Below, in pieces: positions 43,667 through 52,361 of a DNA stretch of 64,000 nt. The stretch is from positions 372,001 to 436,000 of the forward strand of contig NZ_AP031322.1 in the NCBI RefSeq assembly GCF_041154675.1, in the 5' to 3' direction. Positions within the stretch are counted from its first letter, which is position 1. Each line of letters begins with the position of its first letter. The position numbers and the translations under genes were made by a program. The stretch is from Sulfurisphaera javensis (GTDB taxonomy: Archaea; Thermoproteota; Thermoprotei_A; Sulfolobales; Sulfolobaceae). The notes under the pieces were generated by a model that ran no database searches, was not told the DNA's origin, and was given only the letters and a program-made list of their open reading frames with translations.

Positions 43667-44092
43667 ATGAAGGGAACAAAAACCGAAATGGGATTAAAAG
43701 AATTATTCTTAGCTAATAGTGAAGATCATCTTTTCCTATACTTTTTATCTGAAAAACTTGAAGAACTTAATAAAAAAGAAGAAGCGAAAATGATAAGAGA
43801 TAAGGCCTTAGTTGAATTAGGTCATGCAAAGGGAATTTTTGAGAAAATGAACAAGTATTTAGGAACTGAATATTTGCAAAACTGGCTAAATGAGTTAGAA
43901 AATACAGAAGCTAAAGAAATTAAAGAAAAATTTGCATATACAGCTACGCAATATATGTTAAGTAAAATACTTTCAGAAAAAGTAACAGACGAAAAAGTTA
44001 AACAAGAGTTATCAGCTAAGGCTAGTCAAAAATATAATGAAGCTAAACAATGGTTTGAAGAATTGTTAAAGAGTGGATCTGAATTAATGTAA
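43667..44092 (+). CDS. Rubrerythrin-like (ferritin-like fold) protein, diverged
   Basis: 141 helical residues. The opening KGTKTEMGLKELFLANSEDH followed by LFLYF parallels rubrerythrin/sulerythrin starts, and ALVELGHAKGIFEKM holds the E50-x2-H53 metal motif, with E19 as the partner Glu. In the second helix pair the equivalent ExxH is not intact (NEAKQWF), so only half of a di-iron site remains. It may bind one metal or act as a partner subunit. A TATA-like run lies at 43636..43646. The next gene, 87 bases away, is also ferritin-like. Confidence 0.78.
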   Translation: MKGTKTEMGLKELFLANSEDHLFLYFLSEKLEELNKKEEAKMIRDKALVELGHAKGIFEKMNKYLGTEYLQNWLNELENTEAKEIKEKFAYTATQYMLSKILSEKVTDEKVKQELSAKASQKYNEAKQWFEELLKSGSELM

Positions 44093-44133
44093 GAAAAAAT
44101 ATTTTTAAATATAAACGTAAATGAATAAACAAA

Positions 44134-44144
44134 TCTTTATATAT
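44134..44144 (+). promoter_or_regulatory. TATA box for the tandem half-rubrerythrin gene
   Basis: CTTTATATATT is a near-ideal archaeal TATA element, about 40 bases before the ATG at 44179. The leader contains a GGGG run (44167..44170). The gene is likely expressed independently of its upstream neighbour. Confidence 0.5.
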
Positions 44145-44178
44145 TCAGAGAGAACATATTTAGTAGGGGGTTTTCCAT

Positions 44179-44559
44179 ATGGCCCTCGTAGAAATAAAAC
44201 AAGTTCTAAATAAATTTGTAGAAAAGGAAAGTGAAGAACACGTAAGTACATATAATAATGTTGCCTTAACAGCAAAAGCAGAAGGATATGCAGACATAGA
44301 AGCAATGCTATGCGCATACGCTGAAGAAGAGAAAAACATAGCTGAAACAGCTAAAAAAGTACTCGAATTACTATCTGTAAAAGATGTATTAAGCAAATTT
44401 GCTGAGAAAGAAAGTGCTGAGCATGTTGCAACTTATAATAATGTTGCCTTAACAGCAAAAGCAGAAGGATATGCAGACATAGAAGCAATGCTATGCGCAT
44501 ACGCTGAACAAGAAGCTGAGATCGCAAAAACCGCTAAGAAAGTAGCGAGCGCACTTTAA
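44179..44559 (+). CDS. Tandem half-rubrerythrin protein: two nearly identical helical hairpins
   Basis: 126 residues made of two units, 1-65 and 66-126. Each has the pattern KESxEHVxTYNNVALTAKAE, then GYADIEAMLCAYAExE, the spacing of a rubrerythrin helix pair. A 25-residue block is identical in both units and its DNA is identical too. The rubrerythrin Glu ligands are kept (E17, E51, E78, E112), but the His of each ExxH is Ile (I54, I115). Each unit has one Cys (C45, C106). Two hairpins would make a complete four-helix bundle. The family call is from pattern; metal binding is unproven. Confidence 0.8.
   Translation: MALVEIKQVLNKFVEKESEEHVSTYNNVALTAKAEGYADIEAMLCAYAEEEKNIAETAKKVLELLSVKDVLSKFAEKESAEHVATYNNVALTAKAEGYADIEAMLCAYAEQEAEIAKTAKKVASAL
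44251..44508 (+). repeat. 75-bp exact direct repeat (44251..44325 and 44434..44508)
   Basis: The two 75-base blocks are identical at every base, 183 bases (61 codons) apart, inside the tandem half-rubrerythrin gene. Sequence just outside the blocks still aligns but has many differences, both silent and amino acid changing. Purifying selection on protein alone would not preserve silent positions, so recent duplication or gene conversion is implied. Confidence 0.97.
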
Positions 44560-44597
44560 AGCTAATTTTTTTGGTATTACCTATTTTTATAACGAAA

Positions 44598-44606
44598 TCA
44601 TTTAAG
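44598..44606 (+). promoter_or_regulatory. TATA box of the herA-mre11-rad50-nurA operon
   Basis: TCATTTAAG centred about 29 bases before the ATG at 44632 predicts a leaderless operon transcript. The following three genes overlap or abut and need no further promoter. Confidence 0.45.
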
Positions 44607-44631
44607 TCACGATATTATTATCTATTTTTAT

Positions 44632-46119
44632 ATGATAATTGGTTATGTAGTTGGTTCAGCAACAACTCAAGAAGCTAACGTATTACTTGAGAAAAAAGTT
44701 AGATCAGGTTATTATGTTACCCTTGAATACGATGATGAAAAAGTTCTTGGTTTAGTAACTTTAATTACTACTGGAAGTCCGTTAGTTGATGATAATTTAA
44801 ATGATATTGAACTCATCCAAAGAATAAAACAGATGGGCAACAAAATACCATTCTATATGAAGGCTAAAGTTAAATTACTTTGTAAACTTGATGGAAAACT
44901 TTCACAACCAGATTTACCTCCTGTGGCTGGGACACCAGTAAGATTAGCTACTAGAGAAGAGCTCAGTAACATATTTTCAGAAGGAACAATAAAAATTGGA
45001 AATTTGATTGGAAGTGACGTAGAAGTTAAACTTAGAGTTAATGCACTAACAAGACACTTAGCTATATTAGCTGCAACTGGGTCAGGAAAATCAAATACTG
45101 TAGCTGTTCTCTCCTCAAGGCTTTCTGAGATTAATGGCTCAGTAGTTATTTTTGATTATCACGGAGAATATTATGAGAGTGATATTAAGAATTTGAATAA
45201 TATAGAACCTAAAATTAATCCTCTAAATTTAACACCTAATGAATTTGCGACGTTACTTGAAATTAGAGAAAATGCTATAATTCAATATAGGATTTTAAGG
45301 AGAGCATTCAAGAGCTTCTTAAATGAAATAAAAGAAAAATTAAACCAGAGTACCATTAATTATGAAGATCTAAATAATAAATTTAGAGAATACATTATTA
45401 AAAAAGTTGAGGAAGTCAGCAAAACAGAAAAAAGAAAAGATAGTAAGGACGAAGTCATAAACAAAATAGAGGATTTCTTAGATAGATATTCCGATATTAT
45501 TGATTTCACTGCCGGTGATGTAATAGAAAAAATTAGAATTGGTAAAGTTAATGTAGTCAATTTAAGTTCTTTAGATGAAGATGCGATTGACGCAATTGTT
45601 TCTCACTATTTGAGAAAGATATTGACTTCTAGAAAAGAAAATAAGGTAAAAAGAAAAACAGGTTTAAGATTTCCAGTACTAGTAGTAATTGAAGAGGCTC
45701 ACGTTCTTTTGTCAAAAGATAGTAATACACTGACAAAATTATGGGCTAGTAGAATTGCTAGAGAAGGTAGAAAATTTGGTGTTGGATTAATCATTGTTAG
45801 CCAAAGACCAAAGGGAATAGACGAAAACATTTTGAGTCAAATGACAAATAAAATAATTCTTAAGATCGTAGAACCGGCTGATAAAAAGTATGTTTTAGAG
45901 ACTAGCGATAATCTAAGCGAAGATATAGTTGAAGGTTTATCATCTTTAGACACTGGTGAAGCTGTTATTGTTGGAAACATCGTAAGAATGCCAGCAATAG
46001 TTAAGATTGACAAATTTGAAGGTAGATTAGCTGGAAGTGATCCTAACTTAATTGAGGAATGGAAAAATGCTAAAGAAGAAGTGGAGGAACACAGTGATGT
46101 GTTAAATTGGGGTGAATAG
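44632..46119 (+). CDS. herA: HerA DNA helicase/translocase
   Basis: 495 residues. An N-terminal HAS barrel (1-110) precedes the FtsK-HerA ATPase core. Walker A is AATGSGKS (147-154), Walker B VLVVIEEAHVLL, and the arginine-finger region is SRIAREGRKFGVGLIIVSQR. HerA hexamers unwind or translocate DNA and with NurA and Mre11-Rad50 resect double-strand breaks to 3' overhangs for RadA. Its TGA abuts the ATG of mre11. Confidence 0.96.
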   Translation: MIIGYVVGSATTQEANVLLEKKVRSGYYVTLEYDDEKVLGLVTLITTGSPLVDDNLNDIELIQRIKQMGNKIPFYMKAKVKLLCKLDGKLSQPDLPPVAGTPVRLATREELSNIFSEGTIKIGNLIGSDVEVKLRVNALTRHLAILAATGSGKSNTVAVLSSRLSEINGSVVIFDYHGEYYESDIKNLNNIEPKINPLNLTPNEFATLLEIRENAIIQYRILRRAFKSFLNEIKEKLNQSTINYEDLNNKFREYIIKKVEEVSKTEKRKDSKDEVINKIEDFLDRYSDIIDFTAGDVIEKIRIGKVNVVNLSSLDEDAIDAIVSHYLRKILTSRKENKVKRKTGLRFPVLVVIEEAHVLLSKDSNTLTKLWASRIAREGRKFGVGLIIVSQRPKGIDENILSQMTNKIILKIVEPADKKYVLETSDNLSEDIVEGLSSLDTGEAVIVGNIVRMPAIVKIDKFEGRLAGSDPNLIEEWKNAKEEVEEHSDVLNWGE

Positions 46120-47271
46120 ATGCATATTCTTCACATTTCTGATACTCATCTAGGGAAAAGACAGTATAACCTTGATTCAAGAGAAAATGATGTGTATGAA
46201 GTTTTTCACCAGCTAATAAATATTGCCATAAAAGAGCACGTTGATGCAGTTGTCCATACTGGAGATTTTTTTGACGTAAATGATCCTCCAAATAAGGCAG
46301 AAGTAGAGGCTGTTAAAGGATTAAAGAGACTTAAAGAAGCTGGAATTCCCTTTATAGTAATTGCTGGAGATCATGATAGTCCCAAGAAAAATTATGCTAT
46401 TTATCCACAAAAATTACTAGAAGAATTTGAGCTAATCAAATTTTTATCAAAACCTACTACACCTTACAAGCTAGGCGATATCAGCATATATGGCTTATCT
46501 CATATCCCTAATGTAGCCAGAGAGAGATTAAAAGACGTCTTTAGTAATTTAAAGCCAGAAACAAAAAAGAGTATATTACTATTACATCAAGGTCTAAAAG
46601 AAATACTTCCTTATGAAGGAGCTTGGCAAATTCAAATAGCAGACTTACCAAAGAATTTCACTTATTACGCTTTAGGACATTTTCACTCTAGGAAGATTAT
46701 GCATCTAGACGGAGGAAGAATAGTTGAAATAGCTGGATCTCCAGATATTATGAGAGAAGAAGAGATAGAAGGTTATGAAAAAGATGGGAAAGGAGCTACT
46801 CTCATAGATTTTTCTGGAGATTTACCTACAATTCAGTATATCAATGTAGATATTAGAAAACAATATGTTATCAATATAGATACTGGAAAAATAAAAGATG
46901 ATATAAGAAAAATAAAAGAAAAATACAAAAACAATAATTCAAAAAAGCCAATTTTTCACATTATTCTTAGTGGAATTACTATACCTAAAGACGAATTAAT
47001 GAGACAGCTTCGTGAGCTAAATGAAGTTGCAGAACATTGGAGGATTTATAAAGATAATACAAAAAGAAAAGAAGAAAAAGATACTAGTGATTTACCCAAT
47101 GAAACAACCATTGAAAAACTCATTTTCCATTATTTAACTAAAGTAGCACATTTTTCAGAGAATGATGCAAAAATAGTTTTAGACATTATTGAAAAAGCTG
47201 ACGATAGAGCGTATGTAAAAGAGCATCTTAGAAAAATGATAGGTGTTGAAAATGATCATAAGGAAAATTGA
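46120..47271 (+). CDS. mre11: Mre11 nuclease
   Basis: 383 residues. Phosphoesterase motifs: ISDTHLG (D8, H10), HTGDFFD (D49), AGDHDSP (D84, H85), HQG and GHFHSR. The third motif usually reads GNHD; here N is replaced by D84. The C-terminal 80 residues are the Rad50-binding helices. With Rad50 it opens and trims DNA breaks. Start ATG at 46120 follows herA directly, and the rad50 start lies inside its end. Confidence 0.95.
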   Translation: MHILHISDTHLGKRQYNLDSRENDVYEVFHQLINIAIKEHVDAVVHTGDFFDVNDPPNKAEVEAVKGLKRLKEAGIPFIVIAGDHDSPKKNYAIYPQKLLEEFELIKFLSKPTTPYKLGDISIYGLSHIPNVARERLKDVFSNLKPETKKSILLLHQGLKEILPYEGAWQIQIADLPKNFTYYALGHFHSRKIMHLDGGRIVEIAGSPDIMREEEIEGYEKDGKGATLIDFSGDLPTIQYINVDIRKQYVINIDTGKIKDDIRKIKEKYKNNNSKKPIFHIILSGITIPKDELMRQLRELNEVAEHWRIYKDNTKRKEEKDTSDLPNETTIEKLIFHYLTKVAHFSENDAKIVLDIIEKADDRAYVKEHLRKMIGVENDHKEN

Positions 47272-49894
47272 ACTTAAGGACTTTTTAAGTCATAAAGATA
47301 CAACAATAGAATTTAATGGTACTATAAACGTTATCATTGGCCATAATGGGGCCGGAAAAAGCTCCATAATAGACTCTATAATGTTTGGTCTATTTAGAAA
47401 GCCCTTAAGAGATGTGAGGAAACAAGAGGACTTAATAAGAAAAGGAAGTTCTAGGGGGTCAGTAATTTTAACTTTAGAGAACAAAGGAGTAAACTATACT
47501 ATAAAAAGGTATTTGCAGAACAGAGGAGGTTCAACTGAAGATACTATTTCTATTAAAGACCAAAATGGATCGAAAACTTTAGGATATGGTGCACAAAACG
47601 TCACTCAGAAAATAAAGGAAATGTTAAACTTAGATGACGAGGTACTAAGATCTACAATAGTTGTAGGACAAGGTAAAATTGACTCAGTATTTGAAAACTT
47701 GCCCAATACAATTAAGGCTATTCTAAAATTAGATAAGATAGAAAAATTAAGAGATAGTAACGGACCTATTAAGGAGTTAATAGATGAAATTCAGTTAGAA
47801 ATTAAAAATCTTAATACAATAGAAGAATGGCTAAAAAAATATATACAAGAAAAGAAAGAAAAAGAACAAAGATTAACATTTTTAAAAAACGAGCTTTCCA
47901 CTTTATCTAAAAAAGAAGAAGAAGTTTCAAAAAGATATGATGAAATTAAAAAGCGAGTAGAAATAGAAGAAGAGAAAGAGAGAAAGTATTCAGAACTCAA
48001 CTCTCTCCTAGGAAAACTAAACGAAGAAATTAGTAGGTTAGAAAAAGAAATAGAGAAAGAAAAAGGTTTGAAAGAAGAGAAGGAGAAATTAAGTTTAGAA
48101 ACTATACAGCTTGACCAACTAAGAAGAGAGAAGGAGAAATTAATTGAGATACAAAATAAATTTAAGTTGCTTGACTCAGAACTTAACAATTATTCATTAT
48201 TAATTAAAGACTTAGAAACTCTAAAAGAGAAATTAAATAAAAAGAAGGAGTTTTTGCCTTATTATAATGAGTATCAGCAGATTGAAGAAAAAATTGCCAC
48301 CCTAGAAGAAAAGGAGAAAGAGTACGATACTCTTCTAAAGCAAATACAAAAGTTAGAGAATGATATTGAACAAATTAAGGCTAAAATAATGGGAATGGGT
48401 AATATTCCTGATCCTAAGAAAATTGAAGAAGAGATAGAAAAATTAAACAAGGAAATAGAAGAAAAAAGTAGACAAAAAGAGGATCTTAATAATCAAATTG
48501 GAGAAATAAAAGGAAAAATTAGTGAGTTAAATAGAATACTTGAAAACTTAAATGAGGTAAAAGGAAATACATGCCCAGTATGTGGAAGAGAATTAGATGC
48601 TCACCATAAGATTAAAATTTCAACAGAAATTAAGGTAAAGACAGAAGAATTAAAGAAAGAGCTTCAAAATAAACTATTAGAATTAAATTCCATAAGTAAG
48701 CTAATTTCAGATTATAATCAAAAAATAAATGAAAAAAGAAAAGAACAACAGATTGCTATCAAGAAGAGCTCAGATTATGAAAGTCTTAACTCAAGAAAAG
48801 AGGAACTAATTAAAGAAAGAGAGAAGATTTATAACAGAATAGAAGAGTTAAAGCAATATCATGAGTTATATAACGAACTAAAGAAAAAGGAAAAAGAGCT
48901 TAGACCTAAATACGAAGAGTACTTAAAGTATTCTGACGTAGATGAAGATAAAATAAAGGAAAAAGAAGAACAAGTCGCTAAATTAAAAGAGGAAATAGAA
49001 AAACTAAAAAAAGAAACTTCAGGTTATGATAAGAATACGATTGGAGAACAAATAAAAAACATAGAGAAAAAAATTAAAGATTTAGAAGAGAAAAAGAACA
49101 GATTAAATGAGATAGAAAAAGAATTGGCAGTAATAGAAAAGTATAAGCAAATTTTAGTGCAAGACAAGGAACAAGTAGTGAAACTAAAGACAGAAATAGA
49201 AAATCTTAATTTTGATGAAAACAAACTAAAGGAACTAAAAAATACAAAAGATGAAATAGAAAAGAAACTAAATGATATTAGAATTAAAAAAGGTGAAGTT
49301 AGCGGAGAAATTAATGCTATAGAGAATAGTATTAGAGAAATAGATCAAAAGATTAAGGAGTTGGAAGGAAAATTAAAAAATAAGCAGACTTTACTTTCTG
49401 CATTTGATAAACTTAAGAAACTTAGGGATGAACTCTCTGAAACAAATTTACAAGCATATCTTATGAATACAGTAAGAAACTTAGTGGAAGATTCTCTTAA
49501 TAATATTCTTTCTAGATTTGATTTAGCATTTAGCAGAGTAGAGGTAGACTTTAATGGTAAGGAAGGAATTTATGCCTATAATACTTCTGGGCAAAGATTG
49601 TCTATAAATCAGCTAAGCGGTGGTGAAAGAGTTTCTATAGCTTTAGCTTTAAGATTAGCGTTAGCTAAATCACTAATGAATGAAGTAGGTTTCTTAATAC
49701 TTGATGAACCAACAGTTAATCTTGATGAATATAGAAAGAGAGAATTAATTGACATAATAAGGTCTACAGTAGAGGTTGTGCCACAAATCATTGTAGTAAC
49801 TCATGATGAAGAATTATTACAAGCTGGAGATTATGTAATAAAAGTAGAGAAAAAAGGAGACTCAAGTAAAATAGAGGTGATTAATGTTGATTAA
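47252..49894 (+). CDS. rad50: Rad50 ATPase
   Basis: 880 residues from the ATG at 47252, which has AGGTG six bases upstream; the longer frame begins at a TTG (47243) inside that ribosome-binding site and is less likely. Walker A GHNGAGKS (30-37), long coiled coil, zinc hook C441-P-V-C444, signature LSGGERVSIA (about 788) and Walker B FLILDEPTVNLDE. It tethers DNA ends and controls Mre11. It overlaps mre11 by 20 bases and nurA by 11. Confidence 0.95.
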   Translation: MIIRKIELKDFLSHKDTTIEFNGTINVIIGHNGAGKSSIIDSIMFGLFRKPLRDVRKQEDLIRKGSSRGSVILTLENKGVNYTIKRYLQNRGGSTEDTISIKDQNGSKTLGYGAQNVTQKIKEMLNLDDEVLRSTIVVGQGKIDSVFENLPNTIKAILKLDKIEKLRDSNGPIKELIDEIQLEIKNLNTIEEWLKKYIQEKKEKEQRLTFLKNELSTLSKKEEEVSKRYDEIKKRVEIEEEKERKYSELNSLLGKLNEEISRLEKEIEKEKGLKEEKEKLSLETIQLDQLRREKEKLIEIQNKFKLLDSELNNYSLLIKDLETLKEKLNKKKEFLPYYNEYQQIEEKIATLEEKEKEYDTLLKQIQKLENDIEQIKAKIMGMGNIPDPKKIEEEIEKLNKEIEEKSRQKEDLNNQIGEIKGKISELNRILENLNEVKGNTCPVCGRELDAHHKIKISTEIKVKTEELKKELQNKLLELNSISKLISDYNQKINEKRKEQQIAIKKSSDYESLNSRKEELIKEREKIYNRIEELKQYHELYNELKKKEKELRPKYEEYLKYSDVDEDKIKEKEEQVAKLKEEIEKLKKETSGYDKNTIGEQIKNIEKKIKDLEEKKNRLNEIEKELAVIEKYKQILVQDKEQVVKLKTEIENLNFDENKLKELKNTKDEIEKKLNDIRIKKGEVSGEINAIENSIREIDQKIKELEGKLKNKQTLLSAFDKLKKLRDELSETNLQAYLMNTVRNLVEDSLNNILSRFDLAFSRVEVDFNGKEGIYAYNTSGQRLSINQLSGGERVSIALALRLALAKSLMNEVGFLILDEPTVNLDEYRKRELIDIIRSTVEVVPQIIVVTHDEELLQAGDYVIKVEKKGDSSKIEVINVD

Positions 49895-50882
49895 AGATGT
49901 TTACGAATTACTATTAAAAAACAAAGATGAGATAAAAAATGAAATAAGATTACTTTATGAGAAAAAAGATGATAATTTAAATAAAAAAGTCCTAGAAAAA
50001 TGGACTGAATATTGTCCAACTGAATTTAAGTTTTCTACATTTTTAGCCATAGATGGAGGATTATGGACTAAGGAGCTACGTTATGGTTTTGTATATATAG
50101 TAGATGCAGAAATTGTAAAAGCAGAGGGATATAATACTACTCCAATAGATTCAAAAGCGTACATAGGTGTTATAAGACCAGGAAATTTAGCTAAGGAAAG
50201 AGTGTCTCTATTAATGCAATTACTTGAACTTAAATTAGCTCTTAAACATGGAAACGAAGCAGATTATATTTTATTTGATGGGAGTATTACCAAAAAGATC
50301 GGTAAATATAAGTTATCTTCTAAAATATCATTGCTAGATGATATAGATCCTTTATCAGATAAAATTTATTCACTAGAAGAGCAAGACGAAGAACTAATGT
50401 ATAAATATTTGATCGCTGAAAACCATCTAGTTATATCAGAACTTGTAAATAGATATAAAAATAAACTAATTTGGGTATCAAAAAATAGTAAATCAATTGA
50501 ACTATTCAAGGAAGGTATAAGTGATATATCTATTCTTGAGATGTTTACCAGAAACTGTGGATATACAAAACCTTTACAAAAACAGATAAGTGGAGAAAAT
50601 ATAATTTCCACAAAAGCATCACAAACATTAGATCAACAGACTTACTATTCATCATATATAAGACTAAAAGAAGGCGAGAAAGTATTGAAAGTAGACTCAT
50701 TTACTAATAATGTTGAAGAAATTATGAACATTTTGACTCCTATCAATATAAAAGGTTATCCTTATCCATTATTAAAAGTACATACAGACGTAAAAGTGTC
50801 TAAAGAAGATAGACAAAGAATAGAGCAATTGTTAAACATAAAGAAAAGGGATATTGAGTGGTGGCCTAATCAACTCTTTTAG
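49884..50882 (+). CDS. nurA: NurA 5'-3' nuclease
   Basis: 332 residues. The NurA catalytic aspartates are D57 (FLAIDGGLW) and the Asp in YILFDGSITK (about 131), with a conserved C-terminal KVHTDVKVS. It is an RNase H-like dimeric nuclease threaded by HerA. As last gene of the herA operon its neighbourhood confirms the assignment. Its end overlaps the convergent CDF transporter gene by 17 bases. Confidence 0.94.
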   Translation: MLIKDVYELLLKNKDEIKNEIRLLYEKKDDNLNKKVLEKWTEYCPTEFKFSTFLAIDGGLWTKELRYGFVYIVDAEIVKAEGYNTTPIDSKAYIGVIRPGNLAKERVSLLMQLLELKLALKHGNEADYILFDGSITKKIGKYKLSSKISLLDDIDPLSDKIYSLEEQDEELMYKYLIAENHLVISELVNRYKNKLIWVSKNSKSIELFKEGISDISILEMFTRNCGYTKPLQKQISGENIISTKASQTLDQQTYYSSYIRLKEGEKVLKVDSFTNNVEEIMNILTPINIKGYPYPLLKVHTDVKVSKEDRQRIEQLLNIKKRDIEWWPNQLF

Positions 50883-51666
50883 ATTCAAATTGTACAGTTA
50901 TATGATCTATATCATATTTTTCTCTAAGAACTTTTTCTATTTTTTCTCTTTCCTTATCTAATTCCTTAACTGTTAATTTCTCGTCTACTTCAACATGAAT
51001 AGTAGCCACTTTTATATGCCCACAAATTGCCCAAACGTGAATGTGATGAACTCCCGAATTTATATTTTTAAGATCTTTTTCTAATTCCTCAGTATTAACT
51101 GTAGACCCCTCCAAAATAATTAAAAACGACTGCTTTAATGGTTTCATCGAAATAACTATACTTAAAATTACAATACCAAATACTCCGATTATTGTTATTA
51201 TTGTATAAGGTACAAAGTAATATACAAGTAAGATTATAATACCAATCACGTAAGCTAGTACGTCAAAAAGTGCATGAGTAATTACGGATTTTTTATTTAG
51301 ATCTTTTTCATCTTTATCTTTTATCGTAAGTAACAAAAATATTGCAATTAATGAAAGAATTGCTACAAGCAAAGAATAATTCTCAATTGGATTTAAGAAA
51401 GTTAAATAAAGAGTAAGTAAAGCTCCTACTATTATGACAACAGAATTAATTATTGCAGAAAACACTTCTAATCTATGTAAACCATAAGTGAAAGTTGATG
51501 AGGAAATATTAGCAATCTTTGTTACATAATAAGAAAATGTGACAGTAACTGCATCAATTAAGTCATGAAATCCCTCGGCTAATGCTATTATGTTTTTGCC
51601 TAATATAAAAGGAATTAGAAACTCAACAAATATTATCCAGTAAATTATTACAGCACGTTTCATCAT
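50866..51666 (-). CDS. Cation diffusion facilitator (CDF) metal transporter
   Basis: 266 residues, six membrane helices and a cytosolic C-terminal domain. GFHDLIDA and HALFDVLAY provide the two H-x3-D metal pairs of the transport site. VHHIHVWAICGHIKVATIHV is the metal-binding cytosolic domain. CDFs export zinc, cadmium, manganese or iron in exchange for protons. The metal is unknown. The protein is a little short at the N-terminus. Confidence 0.88.
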   Translation of the reverse strand: MMKRAVIIYWIIFVEFLIPFILGKNIIALAEGFHDLIDAVTVTFSYYVTKIANISSSTFTYGLHRLEVFSAIINSVVIIVGALLTLYLTFLNPIENYSLLVAILSLIAIFLLLTIKDKDEKDLNKKSVITHALFDVLAYVIGIIILLVYYFVPYTIITIIGVFGIVILSIVISMKPLKQSFLIILEGSTVNTEELEKDLKNINSGVHHIHVWAICGHIKVATIHVEVDEKLTVKELDKEREKIEKVLREKYDIDHITVQFESKRVD

Positions 51667-51704
51667 AATTTATTACTTTAAACTTGGATAAAAGTGTTAG
51701 GTCT

Positions 51705-51755
51705 GGTAGGATCACTCCCATGAGAGGCTACAAAGCTTCGATGAATGGGAGGCCG
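51705..51755. other. Structured intergenic element of unknown type (7-bp stem with long loop)
   Basis: CTCCCAT (51715..51721) and ATGGGAG (51745..51751) pair with a 23-base loop containing the palindrome AAGCTT. The element is GC-richer than its surroundings. A TATA-like TTTAAACTTG (51674..51683) upstream on the plus strand would start a short RNA near 51700. On the minus strand it sits between the methyltransferase stop and the CDF start and could act on read-through. No box C/D or H/ACA set was found. Confidence 0.35.
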
Positions 51756-52361
51756 CTATTTTGCTTTAGCTTCGATACACACAAAAGAACCATTATCATT
51801 GTCCTCTATTTTATCTACTTTTTCACCCTCAGATGGTGTTATAAACAATGTAGATTTTACCTTAACTATTTCAAAATATTTCTTTAATATATCATATAGT
51901 TCTTTTTTCTTTATAAAATTAGCATAAGAATAATACTTATGACCTTTTAATCCTAATTCATAATAATGCTCTCCCCATGGTGAATCACGAGGTACAAAAC
52001 AAGTTATGACTCTACCCTTCAAAACTCTACTTATCTCCTTATAAAAATCTTCTATATTACTGAGAAAACATATAGTAACTGAGATAAAAGCACATTCAAG
52101 TGATTTGTCTCTAATGGGAAGATAATGAGCGTCAGCTAATATCTTATCTTCATTTTCACCTAATTGCTTAAGCATAAAAATCGATATATCAAGAGAAATT
52201 ATTCTACCAGAAAACACTTCATGAAATATTCCTGGACCAGAACCAATATCTAAGCAATTAGTGGGTTTAAATTGAGAAACTAAATTCCTTTCTGACTCGT
52301 AAATCTTTTCATGAAGTTCATACCATTTTTTATAACCAATTGGATCAGTAAAAATCTCCAT
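51756..52361 (-). CDS. SAM-dependent methyltransferase
   Basis: 201 residues, class I fold. Motif I is CLDIGSGPGIFHEVF, motif II SLDISIFML, and DAHYLPIRDKSLECAFISVT holds the acidic post-motif. The N-terminal DPIGYKKWYELHEKIYESER is a typical helix before the core. The substrate is unknown. It abuts the cysteine-rich protein at 52361 (shared base), so both are likely made together. Confidence 0.82.
   Translation of the reverse strand: MEIFTDPIGYKKWYELHEKIYESERNLVSQFKPTNCLDIGSGPGIFHEVFSGRIISLDISIFMLKQLGENEDKILADAHYLPIRDKSLECAFISVTICFLSNIEDFYKEISRVLKGRVITCFVPRDSPWGEHYYELGLKGHKYYSYANFIKKKELYDILKKYFEIVKVKSTLFITPSEGEKVDKIEDNDNGSFVCIEAKAK

Noticed and set aside
44105-44396. Two minus-strand frames opposite the tandem half-rubrerythrin gene
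   Set aside because: They are shadows of the repeated sequence on the other strand, with no promoter or family match; the plus-strand frame has TATA box, start and clear pattern.
51684-51927. Two plus-strand frames near the methyltransferase end
   Set aside because: They are antisense to the methyltransferase gene and the structured element, with no recognisable protein content.
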